Of a stretch of 64,000 nucleotides of DNA, positions 8,600 through 18,077 are shown in pieces. Source of the DNA: Pseudomonas sp. S35 (GTDB lineage Bacteria > Pseudomonadota > Gammaproteobacteria > Pseudomonadales > Pseudomonadaceae). The translations under genes were made by a program, and so were the position numbers. The stretch spans positions 6,468,001 to 6,532,000 of the forward strand of contig NZ_CP019431.1 in NCBI RefSeq assembly GCF_009866765.1. Direction: 5' to 3'. Positions within the stretch are counted from its first letter, which is position 1. Every line of letters starts with the position of its first letter. The notes under the pieces were generated by a model that saw only the letters and a list, made by a program, of their open reading frames with translations, was not told the DNA's origin and made no database searches.

Positions 8600-8977
8600 T
8601 CAGGGCTTGATCACATGCCAAGCGCCACCCTTGCCATCCCCGGTCTTGTCCCCAGCCTTGTGGTCATCCTTGTAGGTGTAGACGGGCTTGCCTTTGTAGG
8701 CCCATTGGCTGGTCTGGTCATCACGGGTAATGACGGTCCAATCGCCCGTTTTTGTGTCTGTGGATTCAGCTTTCAGCGGCGGCCAATTGGTCGCACACTG
8801 GTCCTTGCACACCGACTTGCCATCGGCATCCTTATCGAAGGTGTAGAGCGTCATGCCCTTGTGATCCACCAACATGCCGCCTTCGGTCATCGCCGGCTCC
8901 GCCGCGAACGCCAGGGTCGGCAGCGTCAACGCCGCCGTTACCAGCAGGGCTTTCCAGGAAACAGTGCTGTCAGTCAT
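8600..8977 (-). CDS. Secreted COG4315-type repeat protein
   Basis: Protein of 125 residues with a cleavable signal peptide (hydrophobic stretch LLVTAALTLPTLAFA, cut after AFA). Two copies of the COG4315 motif follow: MLVDHKGMTLYTFDKDADGK with CKDQCATNWPPL, and QWAYKGKPVYTYKDDHKAGD. Such predicted lipoprotein-like proteins are periplasmic and of unknown function; some are linked to haem or metal stress. ATG 8977 is chosen because AAGGAAGG lies 6 nt upstream. A homologue sits between ubiA and phoB in other pseudomonads. Confidence 0.85.
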   Translation of the reverse strand: MTDSTVSWKALLVTAALTLPTLAFAAEPAMTEGGMLVDHKGMTLYTFDKDADGKSVCKDQCATNWPPLKAESTDTKTGDWTVITRDDQTSQWAYKGKPVYTYKDDHKAGDKTGDGKGGAWHVIKP

Positions 8978-9059
8978 CGGAACCTTCCTTTTGTGGTTGT
9001 CAGGATTCGGACCCAAAGCCTAGTCCAGAGTGCCCTCAATTGCCCGAGCGACTAAATTA

Positions 9060-9093
9060 CTGTCACACGACTGCAATAATTCCGTTATCTAAT
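9060..9093 (+). promoter_or_regulatory. Pho box and -10 of phoB
   Basis: CTGTCAC-ACGA-CTGCAAT (9060-9077) fits the two 7-bp half-sites of the PhoB box. Exactly 10 nt later comes the -10 hexamer TCTAAT (9088-9093). The same 10-nt gap is seen at pstS and pstC, so phoB is probably autoactivated under phosphate limitation. Confidence 0.75.
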
Positions 9094-9132
9094 GCGGCGC
9101 AAGACAGTTAAATGACAAGAGGATTTTTGAGC

Positions 9133-9822
9133 ATGGTTGGCAGGAGCATTCTGATTGTTGACGACGAAGCGCCCATCCGCGAGATGATCGCCGTTGCGTT
9201 GGAAATGGCCGGCTACGACTGCCTGGAGGCGGAGAACTCCCAGCAGGCCCATGCCATTATCGTTGACCGCAAGCCGGACCTGATCCTGCTGGACTGGATG
9301 CTGCCCGGCACCTCCGGCATCGAACTGGCCCGCCGCCTCAAGCGTGATGAGCTGACGGGGGATATCCCGATCATCATGCTCACCGCCAAGGGCGAAGAGG
9401 ACAACAAGATCCAGGGCCTGGAAGTCGGCGCCGACGACTACATCACCAAACCATTTTCCCCACGGGAACTGGTAGCACGTCTGAAAGCCGTACTGCGCCG
9501 CGCCGGCCCGACCGATGGCGAAGCGCCTATCGAGGTCGGCGGCCTGATCCTCGACCCGATCAGCCACCGCGTCACCATCGACGGCACACCGGCCGAGATG
9601 GGCCCTACCGAATACCGCCTGCTGCAATTTTTCATGACCCATCAGGAACGCGCCTACACCCGTGGCCAGTTGCTGGACCAGGTGTGGGGCGGCAACGTGT
9701 ATGTGGAAGAACGCACCGTCGACGTACATATCCGTCGCCTGCGCAAAGCCTTGGGCGATGCCTACGAGAATCTGGTACAAACCGTGCGCGGTACCGGCTA
9801 CCGGTTCTCCACCAAGGGCTGA
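9133..9822 (+). CDS. phoB: Phosphate regulon response regulator PhoB
   Basis: OmpR/PhoB-type regulator of 229 residues. The receiver domain has the acidic pair at D10/D11, the phospho-acceptor Asp (about D54) in LLDWMLPG, and TKPFSPREL. The C-terminal winged helix has [14 protein letters not shown] and VRGTGYRF. PhoB, phosphorylated by PhoR, activates genes for phosphate uptake. ATG 9133 is chosen for the AGAGGA upstream; an earlier ATG at 9112 lies inside the leader. phoR follows after 46 nt. Confidence 0.96.
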   Translation: MVGRSILIVDDEAPIREMIAVALEMAGYDCLEAENSQQAHAIIVDRKPDLILLDWMLPGTSGIELARRLKRDELTGDIPIIMLTAKGEEDNKIQGLEVGADDYITKPFSPRELVARLKAVLRRAGPTDGEAPIEVGGLILDPISHRVTIDGTPAEMGPTEYRLLQFFMTHQERAYTRGQLLDQVWGGNVYVEERTVDVHIRRLRKALGDAYENLVQTVRGTGYRFSTKG

Positions 9823-9868
9823 GCCAGTCACTTTCCTCCCTTAACAGCTGACAAGGACGCATGTTTAA

Positions 9869-11191
9869 GTGAACCAGAACTGGCATGGCACCCTGATTCG
9901 CCACATGCTCCTGCTGATCACCGGTTGCCTGTTGGTCGGGCTGATCAGCGGCTATTACGGTTGGAGCCTGGCCATCGGCATCGGCCTGTACCTGGGCTGG
10001 ACCCTCAAGCAGCTGTTGCGCCTGCATGAATGGCTGCGCCAGCACAAACCCGACGAAGCGCCACCTGACGGCTACGGCCTGTGGGGCGAGGTGTTCGACA
10101 GTATCTACCACCTGCAACGCCGCGACCAACGGGTGCGCGGGCGCCTGCAAGCGGTGATCGACCGGGTGCAGGAGTCCACCGCCGCGCTGAAGGACGCGGT
10201 GATCATGCTCGACAGCGACGGCAACCTGGAATGGTGGAACCGCGCCGCCGAGACCCTGCTGGGCCTCAAGACGCCCCAGGACAGCGGCCAGCCCGTGACC
10301 AACCTGGTACGCCACCCGCGCTTCAAGGAATACTTCGAGCAGGACAACTACGAAGAAGCCCTGGAAATCCCCTCGCCGACCAACGACCGCGTGCGCATCC
10401 AGCTGTACCTGACGCGCTACGGCAACAACGAGCACCTGATGCTGGTGCGCGACGTGACCCGCATCCACCAGCTGGAGCAGATGCGCAAAGACTTCGTCGC
10501 CAATGTCTCCCACGAACTGCGCACGCCGCTGACGGTGATCTGCGGGTACCTGGAGACGTTGCTGGACAACGTCGACGAGATCAACCCGCGCTGGAGCCGC
10601 GCCCTGCAACAGATGCAGCAGCAGGGTTCGCGCATGCAGACCCTGCTCAACGACCTGCTGTTGCTGGCCAAGCTTGAGGCCACCGATTACCCGTCGGACA
10701 ACCATCCGGTGGCCGTGCAAGGCCTGTTGCAGACCATCAAGAATGACGCCCAGGCCCTGTCGGGCGAGCGTGGGCAGCAGATCAGCCTGGACGCCGACCC
10801 ACAGGTGTTGCTCAAGGGCAGCGAGGGCGAATTGCGCAGCGCGTTCTCCAATCTGGTGTTCAACGCCGTGAAATACACCCAGGACAAGGGCACCATCCGC
10901 ATCCGCTGGTGGGCCGACGAGCAAGGCGCGCACCTGAGCGTGCAGGACTCCGGCATCGGTATCGACGCCAAGCACCTGCCGCGCCTGACCGAGCGTTTCT
11001 ACCGCGTCGACTCCAGCCGCAACTCCAACACCGGCGGCACCGGGCTGGGCCTGGCGATCGTCAAGCATGTGCTGCTGCGCCACCGTGCGCGCCTGGAAAT
11101 CAGCAGCGTGCTGGGGCATGGCAGCACCTTTACCTGCCATTTTCCGCCGGGGCAGGTGACGCGTTCGCGGCTCGTCGGAAATGACGAATAA
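9869..11191 (+). CDS. phoR: Phosphate regulon sensor kinase PhoR
   Basis: Membrane histidine kinase of 440 residues. One N-terminal hydrophobic region (about residues 10-50) anchors it, followed by a PAS domain (VIMLDSDGNLEWWNRAAE), the H-box FVANVSHELRTPL with His at about 215, the N-box FSNLVFNAVKYT, and G-boxes DSGIGID and GGTGLGLAIVKH. PhoR phosphorylates PhoB when phosphate is scarce and is held inactive by the Pst transporter with PhoU. The start is GTG at 9869 with AAGGA upstream; the nearby ATG at 9861 is out of frame and closes at once. Confidence 0.96.
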   Translation: MNQNWHGTLIRHMLLLITGCLLVGLISGYYGWSLAIGIGLYLGWTLKQLLRLHEWLRQHKPDEAPPDGYGLWGEVFDSIYHLQRRDQRVRGRLQAVIDRVQESTAALKDAVIMLDSDGNLEWWNRAAETLLGLKTPQDSGQPVTNLVRHPRFKEYFEQDNYEEALEIPSPTNDRVRIQLYLTRYGNNEHLMLVRDVTRIHQLEQMRKDFVANVSHELRTPLTVICGYLETLLDNVDEINPRWSRALQQMQQQGSRMQTLLNDLLLLAKLEATDYPSDNHPVAVQGLLQTIKNDAQALSGERGQQISLDADPQVLLKGSEGELRSAFSNLVFNAVKYTQDKGTIRIRWWADEQGAHLSVQDSGIGIDAKHLPRLTERFYRVDSSRNSNTGGTGLGLAIVKHVLLRHRARLEISSVLGHGSTFTCHFPPGQVTRSRLVGNDE

Positions 11192-11211
11192 TCCGAACAC
11201 AACACAGCTGG

Positions 11212-11303
11212 AAATGTGGGAGGGGGCTTGCCCCCGACAGCGGTGGAGCAGTCATAGATCAGTTGACTGACACCCCGCCATCGGGGGCAAGCCCCCTCCC
11301 ACA
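11212..11303. repeat. REPIN
   Basis: Two REP sequences in inverted orientation: GTGGGAGGGGGCTTGCCCCC (left arm, within 11212-11238) and GGGGGCAAGCCCCCTCCCAC (right arm, within 11277-11303), with a 38-nt centre. It lies 20 nt after the phoR stop. Confidence 0.85.
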
Positions 11304-11460
11304 ATGGATCTCCAGTGTTTTGGACAATGCATTCCACACCCCACCCGGCAGCAACCACTAGTCAAGCGCCCCGTCAGCCGCTACATTGGCCGACTTGCGC
11401 CTGCCTTTCAGGCCCACCTGTCACCCCTTATTGAACACACGGAACCTGCAAAACCCCATC

Positions 11461-12801
11461 ATGGACCCTTCCCCAGGTATCACCTTCGCCACACTCTTCG
11501 CCGACTTCGGCATGATTCTTTTTGCTCTGATCCTGGTACTGCTCAACGGATTTTTCGTTGCGGCGGAGTTTGCCATGGTCAAGTTGCGCTCGACCCGGGT
11601 CGAAGCCATCGCCCACACCAATGGCTGGCGCGGACAGATCCTGCGCACCGTACACAACCAGCTCGATGCCTACCTGTCGGCCTGCCAGTTGGGTATCACC
11701 CTCGCCTCCCTGGGCCTGGGCTGGGTCGGTGAGCCGGCGTTTGCGCACATCCTGGAGCCGCTGTTGGGCGCAATGGGCGTCCAATCGCCGGAAGTGATCA
11801 AAGGCGTGTCGTTCTTTGCGGCGTTCTTCGTGATTTCCTACCTGCACATCGTGGTCGGTGAGCTGGCACCCAAGTCCTGGGCGATTCGCAAGCCCGAGTT
11901 GCTGTCGCTGTGGACGGCGGTGCCGCTGTACCTGTTCTACTGGGCGATGTACCCGGCGATCTACCTGCTCAACGCCAGCGCCAACGCGATCCTGCGTATC
12001 GCCGGCCAAGGCGAGCCTGGCCCGCACCATGAGCACCATTACAGCCGCGAAGAACTCAAGCTGATCCTGCACTCCAGCCGAGGCCAGGACCCGAGCGACC
12101 AAGGCATGCGCGTACTGGCCTCCGCCGTGGAAATGGGCGAGCTGGAAGTGGTGGACTGGGCCAACTCCCGGGAAGACCTGGTGACGCTTGAGTTCAACGC
12201 ACCGCTCAAGGAAATCCTCGCGCTGTTCCGCCGCCACAAGTTCAGCCGCTACCCGGTGTACGACAGCGTCCGCCAGGAGTTCGTCGGCCTGCTGCACATC
12301 AAGGACTTGCTGCTGGAGCTGGCCGAACTCGACCATATCCCCGAGTCGTTCAACCTGGCCGAGCTGACACGCCCACTGGAGCGCGTGTCGCGGCACATGC
12401 CGCTGTCGCAGTTGCTGGAACAGTTCCGCAAGGGCGGCTCGCACTTCGCCGTGGTCGAAGAGGCCGACGGCAACATCATCGGCTACCTGACGATGGAAGA
12501 CGTGCTGGAAGTGCTGGTCGGCGATATCCAGGACGAACACCGCAAGGCCGAGCGCGGCATCCTGGCCTACCAGCCGGGCAAGCTGCTGGTACGCGGCGAT
12601 ACGCCGCTGTTCAAGGTGGAGCGCCTGCTGGGCATCGACCTGGACCACATCGAAGCCGAAACCCTGGCCGGCCTGATCTACGAAACCCTGAAACGGGTGC
12701 CGGAAGAGGAAGAAGTGCTGGAAGTTGAAGGCCTGCGCATCATCATCAAGAAGATGAAAGGACCGAAGATCGTGCTGGCCAAGGTGTTGATGCTCGACTG
12801 A
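11461..12801 (+). CDS. CorC/HlyC-family CNNM-like membrane protein
   Basis: Protein of 446 residues with the layout DUF21 - CBS pair - CorC_HlyC. The N-terminal DUF21 domain has four hydrophobic segments and the conserved LVLLNGFFVAAEFAMVKLR. Two CBS motifs follow (FSRYPVYD...FVGLLHIKDLL and FAVVEEADGNIIGYLTMEDV), then a C-terminal domain near VEGLRIIIKKMKGPKI. Bacterial members of this family (often called hemolysin-like) are linked to Mg/Co export; hemolysis is unlikely. ATG 11461 gives the family start MDPSPGIT; the ribosome site is weak. In P. putida a homologue also follows phoR. Confidence 0.88.
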   Translation: MDPSPGITFATLFADFGMILFALILVLLNGFFVAAEFAMVKLRSTRVEAIAHTNGWRGQILRTVHNQLDAYLSACQLGITLASLGLGWVGEPAFAHILEPLLGAMGVQSPEVIKGVSFFAAFFVISYLHIVVGELAPKSWAIRKPELLSLWTAVPLYLFYWAMYPAIYLLNASANAILRIAGQGEPGPHHEHHYSREELKLILHSSRGQDPSDQGMRVLASAVEMGELEVVDWANSREDLVTLEFNAPLKEILALFRRHKFSRYPVYDSVRQEFVGLLHIKDLLLELAELDHIPESFNLAELTRPLERVSRHMPLSQLLEQFRKGGSHFAVVEEADGNIIGYLTMEDVLEVLVGDIQDEHRKAERGILAYQPGKLLVRGDTPLFKVERLLGIDLDHIEAETLAGLIYETLKRVPEEEEVLEVEGLRIIIKKMKGPKIVLAKVLMLD

Positions 12802-12804
12802 GCC

Positions 12805-13476
12805 TCACTTGCCCAACGCAAAGTTGGGCAAGGCGCCCACCGGCTGGTTGAACTCATACGGGATCGACACCAGCCCTGCCTCGGTGGCGCGCTGTACCAC
12901 AAAGTGCAGGTGCGGCCCGCTGCTGTTGCCGGTATTGCCCGACAACGCCAGCGGGCTCCCCAGTGCCACACGCTGCCCCGCCCTCACACTGACCGACCCT
13001 TGCTTGAGATGCAGGTACACGCCCTGTGTGCCGTCATCATGCTGCACCCGCACAAAATTCCCCGACGCATCATTGCCGCGCCCGGCCTGGCTATTCTCGA
13101 TTTTCACCACCACCCCACTGCGCGCCGCAATGATCGGCGTGCCTTCGGGCATGGCGATGTCCATCGCATAGCGACTCTTGGCGTCGGTGTGGCTGAAGCT
13201 GCCGTTGGGGCCTTGGGTCAGGCGGAACGGGCCGCCGCGCCAGGGTAAGGGGTAGCGGTAGGCTTGCGGTCGGTAGAGGGGTTTGGGCATGTCGAGCACC
13301 GGTCGTCTTACACGCTCGACTCGGCGCTCCTGCAGCTCAAACGCTTGAGCGCCCGGGGTGTGCCGGTCGCTGAAAAACACCACACCATTGGCGTCGGTGG
13401 ATTTGTAGACGGTCATGGCCAAGGTCGAGGTAGTGACCGTGGCCAGCCCGCAGCACAGTAAAAGGCGAAGGAGCAT
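12805..13476 (-). CDS. Exported M23 family metallopeptidase with N-terminal DUF4124
   Basis: Protein of 223 residues with a signal peptide (LLRLLLCCGLATVTTSTLAM). A DUF4124 segment comes first (VYKSTDANGVVFFSD). The LytM/M23 domain has the zinc-binding pattern: HTDAKSRYAMDIAMPEGTPI (first H and D), and the final HLHF in GNSSGPHLHFVV. M23 enzymes cut peptidoglycan cross-bridges or regulate amidases. The gene converges with the CorC-like gene, with only 3 nt between stops. All metal ligands appear present, so it is likely active. Confidence 0.9.
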   Translation of the reverse strand: MLLRLLLCCGLATVTTSTLAMTVYKSTDANGVVFFSDRHTPGAQAFELQERRVERVRRPVLDMPKPLYRPQAYRYPLPWRGGPFRLTQGPNGSFSHTDAKSRYAMDIAMPEGTPIIAARSGVVVKIENSQAGRGNDASGNFVRVQHDDGTQGVYLHLKQGSVSVRAGQRVALGSPLALSGNTGNSSGPHLHFVVQRATEAGLVSIPYEFNQPVGALPNFALGK

Positions 13477-13543
13477 GGTGTGAACCTTCCGAGATGACTG
13501 AGCGGCAGGTTAGCAAGTGTGGATGACAGCTCTATGCTGGCGC

Positions 13544-14452
13544 TTACGCACCCGGCACGAAATGCTTCTGCGCCGTGCCCCGTGCGATCAGGCGAGAGAT
13601 GTAGTCGAGCTTCTGCGCATCCTGGTCGATAAACCGGAAGGTCAGTTGCAGCCAATCGCTGTCAGGCTTGGGCTCGAAGGCGACGATGGCGTGCAGGTAG
13701 CCGTTGAGGCGGGCCACTTCGGCGTTGTCGCCTTGCTCCAGGTCGAGCACGGCGCTTTCCAGTACCTGAGGCAGGACCTCAGTGCGACGCACCACCAGCA
13801 GCGCTTCCTTGATGCTCAGTGCCTTGATCACGCATTGCTGGGTACCGCTGGACAGGCGCAGTTGGCCCTGGCCACGCCCGGCAGCCGGTGTTGCAGCTGG
13901 GGCTTGCACCGGCGGGCTGTTGAGCAGGCCTTTGCTTGGCGCAGGCGCTGCAGCGGCAATCGGCGCCGAACGCACCGCTTCAGGCTTGCCGCCGGTCAGG
14001 GCGCTGAGGGAGTCGTTGCCGAAGGCGGAGTTCATCTTGGTCGGTGCACTGGCAACCAGCGCATCAAGACGGCCGACCTTGTGCAGGGCCTGTTTGACCT
14101 TGTTCAGCAGTTGCTCGTTGGTGAACGGCTTGCTGACGTAACCGGAAACGCCGGCCTGGATAGCCTGTACCACGTTCTCTTTGTCGCCACGGCTGGTCAC
14201 CATGACAAACGGCATAGCCTTGAGGTGCGGTTGCTCACGGCACCAGGTCAACAGTTCCAGGCCGGACATCTCTGGCATTTCCCAGTCACACAGCACCAGG
14301 TCGAAGGTCTCGCGCATCAGGATGGCCTGGGCCTTTTTGCCGTTCACCGCATCTTCAAGCTTGATCCCGGGGAAGTAGTTGCGCAGGCACTTCTTCACCA
14401 GATCGCGGATAAACGAGGCGTCATCCACCACCAATACACTGACTTTACTCAT
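13544..14452 (-). CDS. CheY-like response regulator with C-terminal PilZ-like domain
   Basis: Protein of 302 residues. The receiver domain covers about residues 1-125: acidic pair D10/D11, acceptor D56 in LCDWEMPEMSG, and SKPFTNEQL. A Pro/Ala-rich linker (about 150-205) leads to a C-terminal domain of about 100 residues (CVIKALSIKEALLVVRR...FRFIDQDAQKLDYISRLIARG) that resembles PilZ-type folds, although the classical RxxxR c-di-GMP motif is not clear. No kinase gene is adjacent. Homologues occupy the same place between the M23 peptidase and phoU in other pseudomonads. Confidence 0.85.
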   Translation of the reverse strand: MSKVSVLVVDDASFIRDLVKKCLRNYFPGIKLEDAVNGKKAQAILMRETFDLVLCDWEMPEMSGLELLTWCREQPHLKAMPFVMVTSRGDKENVVQAIQAGVSGYVSKPFTNEQLLNKVKQALHKVGRLDALVASAPTKMNSAFGNDSLSALTGGKPEAVRSAPIAAAAPAPSKGLLNSPPVQAPAATPAAGRGQGQLRLSSGTQQCVIKALSIKEALLVVRRTEVLPQVLESAVLDLEQGDNAEVARLNGYLHAIVAFEPKPDSDWLQLTFRFIDQDAQKLDYISRLIARGTAQKHFVPGA

Positions 14453-14572
14453 CGACCCTTCATCCTATAAAAACTTCGGCACGCAGAACGCCTGACTGAT
14501 GGCATTTTGCCAAAACTCGGTAGTCACAGCTGGACTTTATTTCTTCCGCTGCGCAAAAAATTCAGATGCCAG

Positions 14573-14604
14573 AAACGAAAACGCCCGACCAAAGGCCGGG
14601 CGTT
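14573..14604 (-). terminator. Terminator of the pst-phoU operon
   Basis: On the minus strand, AACGCCCGGCC and GGTCGGGCGTT pair with a 3-nt loop (14580-14604), followed by TTCGTTT. It lies 16 nt after the phoU stop. Confidence 0.8.
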
Positions 14605-14620
14605 AATTTCTCGGGCAACC

Positions 14621-15382
14621 TTACTTATCGTCAGGTTCGCCCGGAACATTAGGGATTTGATCGGCAGAACCTTCAACTTCGGCCTTCATGCGCTTGAGGC
14701 CCATGTGCCGTACGTCCGTGCCGCGCACCAGATAGATCACCAATTCCGAGATATTGCGTGCGTGATCGCCGATCCGCTCCAAGGAACGCAGCACCCAGAT
14801 GATGCTCAAGACCCGCGAGATAGAGCGCGGGTCTTCCATCATGTAGGTGGCCAGTTCACGCAGGGCCGTCTTGTATTCGCGGTCGATGACCTTGTCGTAC
14901 TGCGCCACCGACAACGCCAGGTCAGCGTCAAAACGCGCAAACGCATCGAGGGCATCGCGCACCATGTTGCGCACCTGGTCGCCGATGTGGCGCACTTCCA
15001 CGTAGCCGCGCGGCGCTTCGCCTTCTTCGCACAGTTGGATGGCGCGGCGGGCAATCTTGGTGGCTTCGTCGCCGATGCGCTCCAGGTCGATCACCGACTT
15101 GGAGATGCTGATGATCAAACGCAGGTCCGAGGCCGCCGGCTGGCGACGGGCCAGAATGCGCAGGCATTCTTCGTCGATGTTGCGTTCCATCTGGTTGATC
15201 TGGTCATCGATCTCACGCACCTGCTGGGCCAGGCCCGAGTCGGCCTCGATCAGCGCGGTCACCGCGTCGTTGACTTGCTTCTCCACCAGCCCGCCCATCG
15301 CCAGGAGGTGGCTGCGCACCTCCTCAAGCTCGGCGTTGAACTGCGCGGAGATGTGATGGGTAAGGCCTTCTTTGCTAATCAT
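14621..15382 (-). CDS. phoU: Phosphate signalling protein PhoU
   Basis: Protein of 253 residues made of two three-helix PhoU repeats; each carries a metal-binding cluster of the E/DxxxD type (DLERIGDEATKIARRA and SLERIGDHARNISELV). PhoU links the Pst transporter to PhoR and keeps the regulon off when phosphate is plentiful. It is the last gene of the pst operon, 70 nt after pstB. Confidence 0.96.
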   Translation of the reverse strand: MISKEGLTHHISAQFNAELEEVRSHLLAMGGLVEKQVNDAVTALIEADSGLAQQVREIDDQINQMERNIDEECLRILARRQPAASDLRLIISISKSVIDLERIGDEATKIARRAIQLCEEGEAPRGYVEVRHIGDQVRNMVRDALDAFARFDADLALSVAQYDKVIDREYKTALRELATYMMEDPRSISRVLSIIWVLRSLERIGDHARNISELVIYLVRGTDVRHMGLKRMKAEVEGSADQIPNVPGEPDDK

Positions 15383-15452
15383 GTTGGCGTCCTTGGAGCG
15401 TCCGGTAAGGTGCGGAGAACCGCAGCGTCAGTGCAATCAGAACCACAGCTTC

Positions 15453-16286
15453 CTAGCCATAGCGACCGGTGATGTAGTCTTCGGTCTGCTTCTTCGCCGG
15501 ATTGGTGAACAGGGTATCGGTATCGCCGAATTCCACCAGTTTGCCCATGTACATGAACGCGGTGTAGTCCGACACCCGCGCCGCCTGTTGCATGTTGTGG
15601 GTCACGATAACGATGGTGAACTTGGACTTGAGCTCGTAGATCAGCTCTTCGACCTTCAGCGTCGAGATCGGGTCGAGTGCCGAGCACGGTTCGTCGAGCA
15701 GCAACACTTCCGGCTCCACCGCGATGGTGCGGGCAATCACCAGACGTTGCTGCTGGCCGCCGGACAAGCCAAGGGCCGACTCATGCAGGCGGTCCTTGAC
15801 CTCATCCCACAGCGCCGCGCCTTTCAAGGCCCATTCCACGGCTTCATCGAGGATGCGCTTTTTGTTGATGCCTTGGATGCGCAGGCCATAGACCACGTTT
15901 TCGTAGATGGTCTTGGGGAACGGGTTGGGCTTCTGGAACACCATGCCGACCCGACGACGCAGCTCGGCCACGTCTTCGCCCTTGCGATAGATGTTGGTGC
16001 CGTAGAGGTTGATGGCACCGTCCACGCGGCAACCGTCGACCAGGTCGTTCATACGGTTGAAGGTACGCAGCAACGTGGACTTACCGCAGCCCGACGGGCC
16101 GATAAAGGCGGTTACACGCTGCTTCGGGATGTTCATGCTGACGTCGAACAACGCCTGCTTTTCACCGTAGTACAGGCTCAGGCCCGGTACTTCGATGGCC
16201 ACGGTTTCTTCAGCCAGGCTCAGGCTCTGCTTGTCGCGACCCAGGGCCGACATGTTGATGCCGTGGGAATGGGTGTCGTGTTGCAT
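15453..16286 (-). CDS. pstB: Phosphate ABC transporter ATPase PstB
   Basis: ABC ATPase of 277 residues with Walker [10 protein letters not shown], signature LSGGQQQRL, Walker [13 protein letters not shown] and the switch His in [11 protein letters not shown]. It energises phosphate uptake through PstC/PstA and takes part in PhoR control. A 20-residue N-terminal extension precedes the core domain, as in other pseudomonads. It follows pstA after 105 nt. Confidence 0.97.
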   Translation of the reverse strand: MQHDTHSHGINMSALGRDKQSLSLAEETVAIEVPGLSLYYGEKQALFDVSMNIPKQRVTAFIGPSGCGKSTLLRTFNRMNDLVDGCRVDGAINLYGTNIYRKGEDVAELRRRVGMVFQKPNPFPKTIYENVVYGLRIQGINKKRILDEAVEWALKGAALWDEVKDRLHESALGLSGGQQQRLVIARTIAVEPEVLLLDEPCSALDPISTLKVEELIYELKSKFTIVIVTHNMQQAARVSDYTAFMYMGKLVEFGDTDTLFTNPAKKQTEDYITGRYG

Positions 16287-16391
16287 GGGATGCTCCCTGT
16301 GCTACCAATTCGTTTCGTTGAACCGCCTGTGGCGGTCTACTCAAAAATCTGTGTGTAACGCGGTCCCACATTTGGTCCGCGTTCACTTCAA

Positions 16392-18062
16392 TTAACTATC
16401 CAACGCTTTGTATTTCTCGCGCAGGTGGTTACGTATCCACACCGCCGACAGGTTGAGCGTGGCGATCACCATCACCAGCAGCAAGGCAGTGGCGTACACC
16501 AGTGGCCGTGCGGCTTCGACGTTGGGGCTCTGGAAGCCGACGTCATAGATGTGGAAGCCCAAGTGCATGATCTTCTGGTCCAGGTGCAGGTACGGGTAGT
16601 TGCCGTCCAGCGGCAGCGACGGGGCCAGTTTCACCACACCTACCAGCATCAGCGGCGCCACTTCACCGGCGGCGCGGGCCACGGCGAGGATCATGCCGGT
16701 CATCATGGCCGGGCTGGCCATCGGCAGCACGATCTTCCACAGCGTTTCCGCCTTGGTCGCGCCCAGCGCCAGGGAACCTTCACGCACCGTACGCGGAATC
16801 CGCGCCAGGCCTTCTTCGGTGGCCACGATCACCACCGGTACCGCCAGCAGCGCCAGGGTCAGCGAGGCCCACAGCAGGCCCGGCGTACCGAAGGTCGGTG
16901 CCGGCAGCGCTTCGGCGAAGAACAGCCGGTCAACCGAGCCACCCAGTACATACACGAAGAAGCCCAGGCCGAACACACCGTAGACAATGGCCGGTACGCC
17001 GGCCAGGTTGTTCACGGCGATACGGATGATGCGGGTCAGCGTGTTCTGCTTGGCGTATTCACGCAGGTACACCGCCGCCAGTACGCCGAACGGGGTCACG
17101 ATCATCGCCATGATCAGGGTCATCATCACGGTGCCGAAGATGGCCGGGAAGATCCCGCCTTCGGTGTTGGCTTCCCGCGGGTCGTCGCTCAGGAATTCCC
17201 AGACCTTGCTGAAGTAGAAACCGATCTTGGTCAGCGTGCCCATAGCGTTCGGCTGGTAGGCGTGCACCACTTTGCCGATGCCGATTTCGATTTCCTTGCC
17301 GTTGCCATCACGAGCGGTCAGGGCATCGCGGTTGAACTGGGCGTGCAGGTCGGACAGGCGCGCTTCGATGTCCTGGTAACGCGCATTCAGCTCGGCGCGG
17401 TCGGCATCCATATCGGCCTGGGCGGCGGCATCGAGCTTGCCTTCCAGTTCCAGTTTGCGCCCGTGCAAGCGAATGCGTTCGAGGCCGGCGTTGATCGCGC
17501 CGATATCGGTTTTCTCCAGGCTCTTGAGCTGGGCGGCCAGCTTGTTCACGCGGTCAACGCGGGCCTGCAGCTGCGGCCACGCGGCCTCGCCTTCGGCGAT
17601 GACCTTGCCATCCTGTTTGACGTTGACCAAGGTACCGTAGAAATTGCCCCACTCACGACGCTCGATGGCCATCAGGTTTTTCGGTGTGGTCTGGTCCTTC
17701 AACCACTCGCCGACGATCCAGGTGAAATCGTTGCCATTGAGGTCCCGGTTGCCGACCTTGATCAGCTCGCGGGTCATGAATTCCGGGCCTTCATCGGGCA
17801 CCGGCAGGCCAGCACTTTTCAGGCGCTCGCGGGGCACTTCTTCTTTCTGCACCACTTCGCCGATGACGATATGGTTTGCCTGGCCCGGCACGGTGTAGTT
17901 GGCCTGGATCAGGTCAGCCGGCCAAAAGTGGCCCAGACCGCGCACCGCAATCACTGCCAGCAAACCAATGGTCATGATGACCGCGATGGACACCGCGCCA
18001 CCGCTGATCCAGACGCCGGGAGCGCCGCTCTTGAACCATCCATTCAGGGAGTTCTGTTTCAC
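16392..18062 (-). CDS. pstA: Phosphate ABC transporter permease PstA (long form)
   Basis: Permease of 556 residues, about twice the E. coli length. The extra part is a periplasmic segment of about 220 residues between the first membrane helix and the permease core (a DUF3333-type region, partly coiled: LDAAAQADMDADRAELNARY). The core has about five helices and the EAA loop EGSLALGATKAETLWKIVLP. It pairs with PstC to form the channel. It starts 15 nt after the pstC stop, so the two are coupled. Confidence 0.95.
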   Translation of the reverse strand: MKQNSLNGWFKSGAPGVWISGGAVSIAVIMTIGLLAVIAVRGLGHFWPADLIQANYTVPGQANHIVIGEVVQKEEVPRERLKSAGLPVPDEGPEFMTRELIKVGNRDLNGNDFTWIVGEWLKDQTTPKNLMAIERREWGNFYGTLVNVKQDGKVIAEGEAAWPQLQARVDRVNKLAAQLKSLEKTDIGAINAGLERIRLHGRKLELEGKLDAAAQADMDADRAELNARYQDIEARLSDLHAQFNRDALTARDGNGKEIEIGIGKVVHAYQPNAMGTLTKIGFYFSKVWEFLSDDPREANTEGGIFPAIFGTVMMTLIMAMIVTPFGVLAAVYLREYAKQNTLTRIIRIAVNNLAGVPAIVYGVFGLGFFVYVLGGSVDRLFFAEALPAPTFGTPGLLWASLTLALLAVPVVIVATEEGLARIPRTVREGSLALGATKAETLWKIVLPMASPAMMTGMILAVARAAGEVAPLMLVGVVKLAPSLPLDGNYPYLHLDQKIMHLGFHIYDVGFQSPNVEAARPLVYATALLLVMVIATLNLSAVWIRNHLREKYKALDS

Positions 18063-18077
18063 AGACTTCTACCTTTC

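Noticed and set aside
11461..12801. Hemolysin
   Set aside because: The family name is historical; the DUF21-CBS-CorC layout indicates a membrane ion-related protein, not a cytolysin.
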